Shown: positions 43,856 to 57,600 of the stretch, piece after piece
How the letters are laid out: each line of letters starts with the position of its first letter
Numbering within the stretch: the stretch's first letter is position 1
Assembly (NCBI RefSeq): GCF_026914265.1
Contig: NC_069126.1
Coordinates: forward strand, 29,034,854-29,098,853
DNA: 64,000 nt
Reading direction: 5' to 3'
Source: Mya arenaria
Lineage: Eukaryota; Mollusca; Bivalvia; Myida; Myidae
Position numbers and translations under genes: made by a program
The notes under the pieces: generated by a model
Told to the model about the DNA's origin: nothing
The model's database searches: none
The model's input: the letters and a program-made list of their open reading frames with translations, nothing else

Positions 43856-46800
43856 ATGGCGCAGGCAAATCGACCAAAATCCAACAACAATCAAGCAATG
43901 AACCTGTCGGGAGGAATTCTTGGTGTTTTACAGGGAGTATTCACACCAAGTAGACTTGTGGTCGATAAAAAGACAATAGAAAAGTCATGGAAGTTAATGG
44001 ACAAAGTGGTAAAAATGTGTCAACATCATCGAATGAATTTGAGAAACAGTCCACCTTTCATTTTGGATATTTTGCCAGACACTTATCAGCATCTTAGGCT
44101 TATATATAACAAACATGACGACAAACTACATACTCTCAATGAATGCGAATATTTCCGGATATTCATAGAAAACTTGATGAACAAGTGTAAAAACACTATA
44201 AAATTGTTCAAGGAAGGGAAGGAAAAGATGTTTGACGAATCGTCACACTACAGACGAAATTTGACTAAATTGAGTCTAGTGTTTTCACACATGCTAGCGG
44301 AATTAAAAGCAATATATCCGAACGGCTCGTTTGCGGGTGAAAACTTCAGAATCACAAAAGGAGATGCGGCAGATTGGTGGAAAAAGTCATTTGGTGAAAG
44401 GTAAATTTATATTACTTCCTAAAAATCTGTTTGGGCTATCTGTTTGGCACATACCTTCGTATTAACCTCACCCAGAAAAAAACGAGAACCTGACTAGATT
44501 TTCTTGCCAGGGACCCTTAGGCAGTTCCAACAAACTTTGTATCTCTGGGATCACAAAAATAAAATCCAGTAAAAATGATGTAGTGTGTACTGCAACATTA
44601 TCAGAGAATCCCCAATTTGTCAACCTTGAGGGTCCAGGGACCTTTTGCTGAAAATTCCTTGGAACACCCTGGAAACCCAGGACAGGCAAGACAATATTAC
44701 TGTTATTGAAAGAACTTGGCCAAACATATATGATACTTTTGCATAACGCATACTAGTGATGGGCCGATGATCGATTATAATCGAAAATTGATCGGAAAGC
44801 TTCAAAATCGGCGATAATCGATTGTAAATTATCATAATCGATTATCGCGGAACATCATACAAATTTATCAAGGGAGGTTACTCAGTATTCATTTACGATT
44901 TTTTTTATCTTGCCGACATTTCCGCTCATTTTTCTTTGGGTACAATTCGTAAGAATGGCAGACGACAATGACGATATGCTGTACAATTATCCGGGTGGGA
45001 AAGCAAAATCTAAAGTCTGGCTCTTTTTTGCATTTAGAAAAATCAAACCAGGACCTCCAACCAAAGAAAACACAAGCAAGGCGTATTGTTGCCTTTGCAA
45101 AAAGGCTTACGCAAAATAGGTATACAGTAACTAGATCACAGGTGATGAGCAAGAAGAGATGTAGAATGAACCCATATCTCATTGACCAGACAATATTTCT
45201 AAACAAACATTTACTGGTAGATTCATACTGGTGACTTTGAAATTTCTGATGTATACATTTCAGTTTAATGTTTTTTTCTTTTTAACTTAAAAATATAAAA
45301 AAAATATGTTTTATGTTTGTTAGTTTCCTGAAAAATGAATACGTAAGTTCTATTGTTTGGTTTATATATTCAATTCAGCTTACATAGACGAAGTGATACC
45401 CATTACCTTCAAGTATATCACTAGCAACCACTGCTCTATAATATCCGATTATAGCCGATGTCTAATCGGTTGATGGTCTCCGATTGTAACCGATTATCGA
45501 TTGTAAAACTCAACCGATTGCCCATCACTAACGCATACTACCATTAGCACATTTAATGAGAAAGAGTCAAATGAGTGACACTGCTCCTTTCGTTTATAAT
45601 AAATGTGAAACTTAAAAACTTATCGTAGAGAGCGGCAGTATTTCTAAGTTGCGTATCAATAACCAGGGACATAGACATCTATATCTGATCTTTCATGCGG
45701 ATTCTAATAAACTGTCACCATTTGAGTTGATTGTCTCATAAAATGTCACCTAATTGATAATTTTAAAATTGCACATTTTGGACACATACAGAGCCAAATG
45801 TTTGTAGTTGAATAAAGTATTTATTAGATTTGATTCCTTTATCACGCTGGTTAACCACTTTCTCGATTTTTTGAGGACACAAAAACATTTTTTGTCGGTT
45901 TTAGATTTGATAACTTAATGGGGTCAGCCAATGTCGAATGATAACCATTGTATTGATATTCCACTTCGTTAAATTTACTGATACAAAAATATATGATAAC
46001 AGAAATTATTGTATTGGGCTACACTGTATACTAAAGTGATCACTTCAATGTTGTTTAACATTGTATTGCAATGAGAAAAGTTGTTCAAGTGGTTTTTGTT
46101 ATGAAGTAAATATTAGTACTGAAACTTGCAACATGAGCGATTTTGCCAAAACTCTGACAGGGTTCGCACAGACTTGAAAAGTGCATGAATTTTAGGCTGC
46201 TCGATGACAAGTCCTTAAATTTGCAAAATAAACAACTTTAAACTACTTGAAATTTTTATTTTTCCTTGAAAACTGCTTGGATAGTGCTTGCATTTTGGAA
46301 AAAGTCCACAATTTTCCTTGTTCTGTTTAAAATGAAGTGTCTGTAGTAAAAAAAGGTTCATCTTTACAAAAATCTTTGATCTTAGTGGACGCTTTGCTAG
46401 TAACTCTGCCATTCGAATCTGTTGATGTGTGTGTGACAGTACGGGTATGGTACAGGTTTTGGTCCACAATGGAACAATTTACATGGACACCAGTTCAGTC
46501 TATTCCCATTTCTGATTTCCGTTTTTGCTGTACATAGTTGCTTGTGTTTTTAACAAATGGTGTCTTATTGCTTATACTTACTAGACTGGTTGGCACACGG
46601 AAATAAACACAAAACAATGTGTAAACATAATGCACTTGAGTATTTGACATCAGTTCAATGGGTGAGTCTGCCCTGAAATCCCACGCAAAGTCCAAAAAAC
46701 ACAGGAGCAATCTGCCTATTATTAGTATTAGCAGTATCACCAGTTATACGATGGACATGTTCACCATTCTGTTGAAAATGTAATAGAAGGAGTGAGGAAG

Positions 46801-48833
46801 AAAAAAGAACTGTGCTTAATTATCTCAGAGGAATTAGACAATATATTGGAAATCTTATAGGACAATTAAGTTTTTGACATCTGTGTGCTATGTGCTATTA
46901 ATTATAGTCTTTGAAGATAAGTGTTATCTGTAATTGTAATTAATTTTATTTGTAATAAACTGTCCTTGCAAATCGAATAGAGGTCCTTAAATTCCCCTGA
47001 AATCTCCTTGAATACGCCTTGATGTTTTTGCCTGTCTGGCTGTATGGACCCTGTCTTAGACAGTCCAGTCCCTCAGGAAGACTTGGCTTCAGCCTTTACA
47101 ATTTAAGTAAAATATATTTGATGCTTCAAGCATTGGTACATCTGACTCTGGTTTTAGGCTAGCTTTAGTCTTACTTTTTGTTCTGGTGTTGCATTTAAAA
47201 TAGGTTAAATAGTGTGAATGCATTAAAGGTATTTAGCATTGAAACATACAATTATTTTTTGGGGGATTTTTTTTTTAAAACTTCCTGTGCTGTTCTGATT
47301 GGAATAATAATTGTGACAAGTCCCAAACACGGAAAAAAAGAGATCTCAGTTGGCTAATAAAAGATAAATCATACATCTAAAGTGTTCATGTTATTGGTTG
47401 ATCATTGAAGCAGTTATAAATTCAGTCTATACTATTGCTTTATTCATATATATAAATATATATACACATACATGTGTAGTTGATTCACTTTGAAATGGGA
47501 AGTTTTCAAATGATTTTGGTGTTAAGTATTATGATTTTAGCCAAAAATTAAGGTTTTTATTGCTATGCTCTGAGGGAAGAACACCCTTTGAACAGAATCT
47601 TTTCCCCTGATAAATGTAAACAGAGCAGTAAAATATTACAATTCTTTAGTCAGGAAGTTATCAATCTTAATTTAAAGTACATGAAATAATGCGTCTTTGG
47701 TTATGATTTGATATTTTTGTATCGAAATATTTTATACAGGATGTCGAGAGAAAGAACCCCAGTCGGGTTTTTCCCCCCACATTTTTCTGAATGGAGTAAG
47801 GGCTCTAAGAATTGTGAAAATAGCGGCAACATGCCTAAAATTGTCAATTTACCTGGGTATATTTCAATCAAGAAACAAAGCATTATAAACCCCCTTTTAG
47901 ATAATGAATTTGAATAATTTTAAGGGAATAAGACTGTTCAAATTTAGACAATTCAGATCTCCAGGCAGGATTTGAAAAGGGCAGGGTGCTACCGGTGAGA
48001 AAGGGCACTTTTTGATGCACATTGAATGAGCCTTAATGGGGCACTTGCAAGGGCCAATGTTCACTACATAATGTGTATGTGTTGTAACTACTTTCAATAC
48101 TAATAGTTTGATATGAATACCTTAGCTGGTATCTTTACTTTAGTGTTCAAATTATGTATATTTATTATTGTATTTTTTCTTCTGCAAATTGACTGTCAAC
48201 CAAAAGGGCATAGCAGGGTGTAGTAAATGGCAGCAGGGTCCTGGAAAATGGCAGCGTGGTGCCTCGCCCTGTTATTTTGGACTGCAGACATATATCCGAT
48301 ACACCAAAATGTGACTTTGGTGCCTCGTGATCCCATATTATTTACAGGGTTTTGTTTTCAGAAAAGAACATGAAAACAAAAAAAGGAATCATCTTATTAA
48401 TAATCCGATGACATCAGATCATGTTTACATCAAGAATTGCGGTTTAATATTTTTTGTTTGACACAATTTAAATTGTAAGTTTTACTTGATAAGACAGATT
48501 CACTCTGCCTAAACTGACAATTTAGGCTTTTATTTTTCAAAATAGATGGTATAAAGACTCAGATTTAAATATCAAATTTGAAAAAGCAATATGCGTTGAT
48601 AAGAACGCCCAAATGTACCTAAACAAATCCTGAAAAATTGCAAAAATATATCATTTCATGTCCAATTTCAGTAAAAATAAAGAGAAGATATATACGAGCT
48701 GTTATCACCTTGTCTGTTGTTTTTTTGATAGTTGAATGAACGTATATATAAATAGTCAGCGGCCAATTACCCTTTTAATTCATACCAAAATAATATTTGG
48801 TCGCCAGACATGAAAATTTAACATTATTGTCTT

Positions 48834-48871
<38 letters not shown>

Positions 48872-51593
48872 GCAGTGATCGAAATTAACACAAGCCCGCA
48901 AGCCCTGCACTGGTAAAATGTCTTCCGGGCTTGCTCAAATTCTGAATATTATATAGCATATATAGCTTATAAATAGTATAAGAATTTGGGCTTGTTCATC
49001 CAAAAGTCTTATTTCGATGACTGTATATGTCACAGTGCTCCAGCTAGGATTTGAAAAGGGCAGGGTGTTAGGTCTGAGAAAGGGCACTCTTGTGGGCATT
49101 GGAAGAGCCTGGGGCACTTACAAGGGCCAATCCTCATTCTAATTGTGTACATGTTTTACAAATTCTTTCAAGAAGAAAGGTTTGTTATGAATACCTTAGC
49201 TGTTATCTTTACTTAAAAGTGACAGTATTATGTTTGTTTATTATTTTTATTACAAATCCTGAAAATTTATTCTGTCAAACAAAAGGGCACAGCAGGGTGT
49301 AGTCAAAAGGGAGCTTTGTTCTGGAAAAGGGCAGCAGGGTGCCCCTGACCCAGTGTTATTTAAACCAGCTGGAGCATATGTTTTACCAGAGAACTTCATG
49401 TACACATGTAGCCTTAAATAGTCGGTCTGAATCCTTTATCATTTCTTGTAAATACAATACCTTTTTTTGCTTGAAAACAAAAGCATTTTTTTCAACTGCA
49501 TATATATATATAGTACAATGTGTGTTTTTTGTATATATATATATATGTATATATGTGTGTGTGTGTTTAAATGTACTGTACATGTATGCATTTTGACGAA
49601 ATGTATATTTCTACTTTCATTTCTTCATTGACAAAATGTAGCTAATAATGTAATGTTGTCAGTTTCCAAACATGATTATATATGCTGCAAATACTGTCTT
49701 TAATTTTCCTTATATGTAAATTTATTGATTGGTTAAAACATCTCTGGTATTAGTCATGTTCATTTATTTCTTTATAAAAATGGGTAAAACATTATGAATA
49801 GTTGAAATATATTCCTTAAGTCAATACAATATATAGTTCAAGGTCTTAAATATTGCATTAATTCTTGCTTTTATATTCACAGGGTTTTTCATGTACAAAC
49901 AATGAATTATTTGTGCTACACTGTATTTTCCTGGCACTCCCTAAAACTCCGGATGCAAACATTTACGTCAATGAATTTCCAATCAAATTAACATATAACA
50001 TTATACAGTGGTCGAAATAAGCACAAGCTAAACAAGTCCTTCACAGATAAATTTATTACAGGGTTTGTTTAAATTCTGGGGCTTGTTGATAAGAAATTGA
50101 TGTCACACACTAGTGTAAGAATTTGGGTTTGTTCATCGCATGAGTAAATATAGCCTTGCCTATTAAATCTGTTTTTTTGTCAGCACATTATATTAAAAGG
50201 TGCTGTTCTATGAAAAGAATGGAGGAAACTCCCTTTTTCCAGTAAAAGAATATTGGTTTGTTGATCTCATGAGTGAATATAGCTTTGCCTAATCTGTTGT
50301 TTTTTTTGTCTGCACATTATATTAAAGGCACTGTATTATAAAAGAATGGAGGGAACTCCTAATTTCCTACTCAAAGTAAATAGGAAACCACAAATATGCT
50401 GACGTACAGTCTATACAACTAGGTTACTATAGACCAGACAGGGTTTATTGTACATGAGACATGCTGATTAGTAATATCTGATCAGCTGATCATCCCTATG
50501 ACTGTTTTTAGATAATGTACATGTACAATAACTTCATACTTTAAAGGAACTCTATCACCTGATTTTATGTTGATAACATTTTTTTTTAATGTATTTTTTT
50601 TTATAAACTATTAACATCAAACAGCAGCTGGTTGATACTTATTTGAACAGAATTTTGTTATTTAATCCAAGCCTTAGAAAGTCATTCAATATTCAATTTT
50701 GTTTCTTACGCTTAATTTTAAGACAAAATTTCAAAGCAATTTATCTCATAATTTTAAATAAGATATTTTGCTAACATTATAGCTCTTATTTAAAATTTTG
50801 CTGGTGTTATTAATGTTACAAACATTTTGATCATATCAATTAGGCTGTTATAAGAATACTCATTCCAATATTTACTTTAGTGCCTTAAAAAATCTTTTGG
50901 TTTGGTTAACTCGACCCCACCTACAAAAATGGTGCCGACCCTAATGTTTTTATAGTATATATGTTGGTAAAAAGAAATTGAAGTTTGTGTTCCAACATGA
51001 AGTTAAAAACTTTTAAAGCTTTATACAGAAGTTGACTTGAATGCCATTCTGATAATTATTGCAATAACATTCTTACATTAATATAAAGCCCAATCAAAAA
51101 AGAAATAGAAAAAAGAAAATAAAGCTGACCGACCCTACCTGTTTTTAAAAAGGTTTGCAGTTTTTAGGGGCTAGTATTTATGTGTTTAAAATACTGTACA
51201 ATAAAATGAATATATAAAGTTATTCTCAAATTTATTATATCTGTACATGGAATACGCAATACTCAATACAAATTACAATATATATGTGCGGGTGTGCATC
51301 TGGTGTGGAGGTGTAACCTTTGATGTATAGAAATATCATCTGGTGCTCTCATTAACCTTTCCTTAATGAAGCTTATTGGCTTTCTAAAGTGTAGTATTCA
51401 CTGTGTCATCTTCCCCCCCCCCCCCCCCCCCCGCCTTCTTCATCAATGAATATATTAACCAGATTTTGTTTTTCTGAAATACACACTGAAGTCCATGTAT
51501 TCCAAGAATTTACAATAATATATATAAAATTGGTGTATCTGAAAAGTATTGTACCATAGTCTCTGTCAATAAATGTGCACATAGATCAAGTTT

Positions 51594-51672
<79 letters not shown>

Positions 51673-54600
51673 AACATTACAATTTGGCTTAAAGATATTT
51701 TATATTTTTAGCACTTGTAAATTTTCTTTAAACTTGGTGTGCATGCTCACGCAAGTAGCAAAATAGAGAAAAAATATCAACAAATTCATTTAAAATTCAG
51801 ATTTTAAGTGCTTAAGATAAAACCAGGAAGTAAAATTATAAAATTTGACAGTTGTGGTTCAAAGTGATGTAATGTACACAGTGAGCGTACTTAAATTGAG
51901 TTCAATTCAGTATATCGTGTTTTTCTTTAATTTTAACATTGTTTATTTATTTAATCTGTGCACAAGTATATCGATTTAATCCTTACAAAATGTAACGAAT
52001 GCCATGTTGCTTTGCTAGGCCAAACGGTCTGGATCTGTCTATATTCTATTTAAACTCCTCGAGTCTGACTCAGAATTTGAATTCATAAATGTTTCAAAAT
52101 ATAACACATGTATAACAAAATTTGACAAAAGATGTGTGCCTCATTGGATTACAATAGGTTAAATAATTTTTGATTTTTGAATACAGCAATTTTGACCATG
52201 TTTGCTTCTGTGAAAGCTTTTTGACAACAATTTTTTTGCTTTTCTGAAATGCACCATTAGAATTAAGTCCTATGTTTTCAAAAAAATAAGGGTAGGGAGG
52301 CACTCCCAGTTTTGTGCTTGCACATCAAAATTTGCATAGCTTTGCCCTGGAGCAAAATGACATTAGATACTGTAAGACACATTTAATTTGGTATTGGTTT
52401 CTTGTACAAAAATTAATTAAAAAGAAGTTTTGTTTGAAGACAAATGTAAAACTAAAAGTTGCGAAAGTGGCTGATCGAGCGACTGCGAGGTCGAAATCAG
52501 CACAAGCCTTCGTGCCCTTTTGCAGTAGGTGGTAAAATGCTTTCAAAAGCTTGCATGAATTCCCAATTATATAATAAAGCTAATGTATATAATAATAAAC
52601 AGGGATTTAACTTAACTTTTCCGGACCACTAGCCAGCTGGGCTCGTAGCTTTTTAAATTAACGAGCCCAGCATCAAACTCACGAGCCCAACATTTTGTTG
52701 ACACATTTTATTTACATCCAATTAAAGTCACTGACTCACCCATTGAAAAATTACAAGGGAATGACAGGTTCAAAACATTACAAATAAGTTGTCATATGCA
52801 GCTTAATTAAGGTTCTCAAAAGGTTAGCTGCCTCACAATTTTCAAAAGGCTTTTCTTTACCTTTTGGAATAGCTAGGGACCTTTTGTGTGTATCACTAGT
52901 TTCATGTTTTAATACTGTCAAGTTTATACAATTCACAGTAATGACAAAAATATTTTGCAAAACTGGCAAACAGACTCAAAACGAACCAAACCTGATGATT
53001 GTATTGGACGGCCATGGGCCATTTAAGGAAGTAATAATCTTAAGCACTGGCCATTTATGTTTTCATATTCTTCAAAATGCTTTTGTTATTCGGCCTTGCA
53101 AGCTTCGTAACGCAGTCAAAAAATGTCCTCATAAGTCTACATGGGCGTGGCCATATTGTATTTTTCTGATGTGTGATTGGCTATCGCAATTATCCTATTT
53201 CCCGGCACCCGCTACCTTTTTGCAAGGGGTATTTCTCGGCGACCTGGAGCATATTATTCAGACCCCTACCAAAATATCGGACTTACCACTCGGGCAAACT
53301 TCTTTGGAATTTCAGTTGCCCAGATCGGTAATAGGTTGCCATCGGCGAGTGCCAAGTTATATTCCTGTATTAATATTTAGTATGTTGATTCTTTTTATTG
53401 CCAAACATAAGAATTCGGGCATATTCAGTTTTATATCTAATTTTGATGTCTGAGTTGGTTAATCACTTTATGCTGATTATAATGAAATTGCTGACAACAT
53501 TAAAAACTGATGCAAATTCCTTATCATTTTTATGCTTGACATTTTCGATAATTTGCCTTAGGCTCAGAGAAGATGTGAACTTGACCACCATCATATAACA
53601 AAATACTGAATTTTTATTTGTTTTCTCCAAGGATACATACAGACTTGCTGATGTTAATTACTGATTACACTAGTAAGAAAAAGATAACGTTTAAGTAATT
53701 ATGTATAAGTTCGTAGTATGCCCAATATTCATATCCCGACATGTTAAAGTGACATTGAAAATATTAATTACTGATAACAGTATTTTTACTGTGTATTTTA
53801 AAGCTCAAAACGCAAAATTATTAAAATGATTGGACAGAATGCTAAAGATTTACTGCGATCTTCAATCGTCTCATAAGGTAGAAATACCGTGTTTACTGCA
53901 CATTTCTTTCAAATTAAAGTCGGTATCCTTCATAAGCACCAATGTTTACTACATTTATTCATCCTTTTTGGTATATTAAAACAATTGTATTAAAAGTGTT
54001 AACTTATTTGGGAGTAATAGTGCATTCTTTAAGTTATAAATGTCCTTATAGGTGCTCATGCCCTAACAAGACAAACAAAGGGTGCTGTGTGTGGGTGTTA
54101 AAACTGTCAGATTCTCATTTCTTGGGCGTAAACATGTGGTTGGCTGACTCAGTTTTTAATAAAATGCAGCTATTTTCCCTGTAAACACAAAAACAGTTGC
54201 AGCAGACAACATTTTTATGATACATCCTAATGGTAGGTTACACAAAATCAATATTTTGAACGATGAGTTTTTGGTTGATAATAAGGGCGCATAATGGCTA
54301 TGTTCGTGCAAATGAAAAGAAACAAAACATATTGCAACTTCTATAAGGACGTATGAGGACGCACTTACTGTAACTTAAAACTCAGAACATTATCACCTGT
54401 TTATTGGTGAATTTCAAACCCAAGAGTGTTGTACCAGTCCATATTGTGAGTGGTTTCTTTGCTTTTGTTAAAAATGCACTCTCACAGATTGAACGTTTTT
54501 TTTTTGTCATAAAACATGCAAGTTTTTGTGAAAAGTATGGGAACCAGTGATATAAGACTACTGACAAAAAATCAGACAACAGGTTCTCTTATTTATGTTC

Positions 54601-57600
54601 AAAATTTGGTGTTTTATGCATTTTTCTTAAAGCATTAGCCATAAATCATTAATTTTGAACTTACAGTACACTCAACGAGTTAGACCCACTTTCCTCGCTC
54701 ACTCCGAGGGATAAAGTCGGTGATCGCGGGTTTCGTTCGATGGTAAAACTGTTGCCCTCGCTAAAATTCCCCCGAGTTCCTCCGAGTGGCTGGCTTACCG
54801 CCGAGTTTAATATGAACGATAGCGTTGAGAATCGTCCGATTTATGATCCTGCGGCGAAACTCCGAGTCTAATCAGATAAGCAAGAAATCATTCTTGTTTA
54901 GAAGTTATTTATTTTTATGCTTATGCACATTGTTAAGCGTAAAAGATTCTTACATGTACCAACGTTTAATTCGTATTTATGTCCGTAAACGCCAATTGAA
55001 TATTGTCTTGAATTATAAACATTGAATCATTAAAGTATATCCACTAAGTTATTGCATCATGAAGCAGCCGACTATTTACACGATTCTGAATCATGACCTC
55101 TGACGTCAAGCGCGTGATCAATACAATGTAGAATATACTATGTATTATTGGTGGTTAAAAATAGCTATGATGTTTCATGGAATTTTCCACAGAAAACGAG
55201 GCAAGAAGGCCTTCAAAACCATGCGCTGTGAACTTGGTACGCGTGTTTGACCTCCTGATTTTCCGAAAATGTGTAACCTAGAATTTCTCGGAAGAAATAT
55301 GTTTATCAGTCATTAGCAAAAAACACGTTTATAAGATGCATGGGCAACTAATGAAATACGACTGCATTCTTGTGGTAAGCTAACTTAATGCAAAACGGGC
55401 AGAGGAAAAAGAATAATAGCAATTTACTGGAGCCGTCGTAATCGGTTGAAAATTTTAATAAAATAAATATAACTTTAGTGTAGATTCTTATCTAGTGTCC
55501 GCAGAGTTTCGCGGAGTTAACCCCTCCGAGGAACGCCGAGTTTGTTATTCTTTGGTCGACTGATCACCCTCCGAGGGCCTTAATTTCAAACTCCGAGGAA
55601 CGCGGACAGTCGATAAAATCATTTTGTTGTCCGCGATAGCAAAAATCCGCGGAGGGAAACGGAAAGTGGGTCTAACTCGTTGAGTGTACTGTAAATATAT
55701 AAAAAACTGTGATCCAATGTTTTGTCAGCAGGGACTCTATAACAGTGATTTAAGATATGTACGCAAAAGTTGGCTCAATCCAAGACAAAAAATAAAAAGT
55801 TGTTAAAACGATCAATTTTTGAGAGTGCAGCTTTAACCATAAATGTTCATGGCATTAGAAAATACAGTAAAACTGCGAACGTTCGAACAGGAGGTTGTTC
55901 GAAAATTGGCGGTCCCTCGAGGTCGAAGCTTTGTCCTGAAAAATTTTCTTTCTTTTTTCATATAAAATATACCTACGCTGCATTGAAACTTGAGTCGAGG
56001 AGTCGAGCACAACAGCCGGTCCCAAATACACAAATCATGCACAAAACCTTATAGCTCCCTCGAGTTCATAATGTGTTCCAAAATAAACAAACAATTACTA
56101 GGGGCTCAAACTTTCCTTTGAACATATGAGCGATTTCCACAACGCAAGACATAATCGGTGTCAAAGTTAATATTCGGTTTGATAACTTAAATTTTAAAAA
56201 AAAACACTGAAAGACAATACATTTAACAGACTGGGAAATGAAAACTTTAATGGGTTGTTCAAAACATCGGTTCCTTCGAGGTTTTAGCTTGGACCCTGGA
56301 GTCCTTGGGCAGTTTTACTGTACCTGGCAAACACATATTGTCAGTTTAAGAAAAAGCAGAGCATGCCCAACGACACTGGCCATATAAAACATGATGCTGA
56401 CAATATATATAAGACCTTCCGTCCACCAGGCCTTCAAAAGGTTCCTGAAAGTAGAATTTGCTAAAGCAGGATGTTATGGCATGTCTTAGCAATGTTCTGG
56501 AACCCTTCCGTGTCCTTCCTTAACACTTCTGGAAACCTTATTGGCACTTAGGGGCAAAATCGGGATCAAATACACATGTACACAAAAAACATAAAAATAT
56601 ATGTTTCATACTAAGCAAAGAAATACATAGTGTCAACATGTATATATATGTAAGTGGTCATTTTTAGTGTTTTATGTATGGCATAAAATGTACACATGTA
56701 TATTAAGGAAAAAATATCCAGAGACCATTCTTTAGTTAGAGCTTTCAAGACATAGATAAAAAAATTTAAAAACATTGCCGTAGAAAATGAGTTTAATATG
56801 TATTATGTTTTCAAAGTATGGAAACATAATAAAATATTATAGGGGCAATCCAACTGTTAACATGATCTGCCTTTTCAACTTAAATTCATAGTATGAACAA
56901 ATCGTGCTAACTGCAACGTAAAATGAGAATGATACAATTTTTGAAAATTGTTTAAGGATAACTTGATAAGGTAACATCATACTTCATTCATATTACAGGC
57001 TCGTGTTTCTGACTTTCAGCGCCTTGCAAATAATTGTATTCATTGATTCTCAAAAAACAAATGTTTGTCATTTAGGGAAAATTGAAAGCTATAATGTGGC
57101 CAAAAATTCCCCTATAAAAAAAGCGCCAAAACAAGGTAAATTCTATGTCAGATTTTCAATGAGAGAATTGCACCCATTTCTCCAAAATTGGTGAGAGAAA
57201 TCTATTGTCAGTGATTTCTTTTTAAAAGAAATGGATAGTGCAGTAATAAATCAATTCTAAACACAAATTTAATTCATGATAATATTAATTATTTATATTA
57301 CATAATAAAAATTATATATAATATATATTTCTTTGATTAGAATAAACCGGTGTAACAGTTTTATTCAAACTACTTTGAATCACCACAAGTGGCAATGACA
57401 ACAGTTTACATATCATGCACATGAAAGATTGTCCTGGTCGTTTTTTTTATGTGTTATATCTTGAAGAATTATAAAGATAGTGCGAATCATAAGGTTTTAT
57501 ACCAAATACCTGGGTGAAAGTTAATAGTAAAGATGATACTGATTGAGGTTTTCAGAAAGCTTCAGATATTGTAGACGCTTATTAATTTCAAATTGAAATC

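Noticed and set aside
47708-47917. Plus-strand frame starting after an acceptor-like 'tttatacag'
   Set aside because: A 58-residue stretch with no family match, no partner exon and no donor. It lies in CBL intron 1.
51575-51766. Open frame with a long poly-histidine run
   Set aside because: It is the (TCA)n microsatellite read in one frame, with no flanking coding signal.
52884-53453. 189-codon open frame in CBL intron 1
   Set aside because: It crosses several dispersed-repeat fragments, has no recognisable domain, and has the composition of translated AT-rich DNA.
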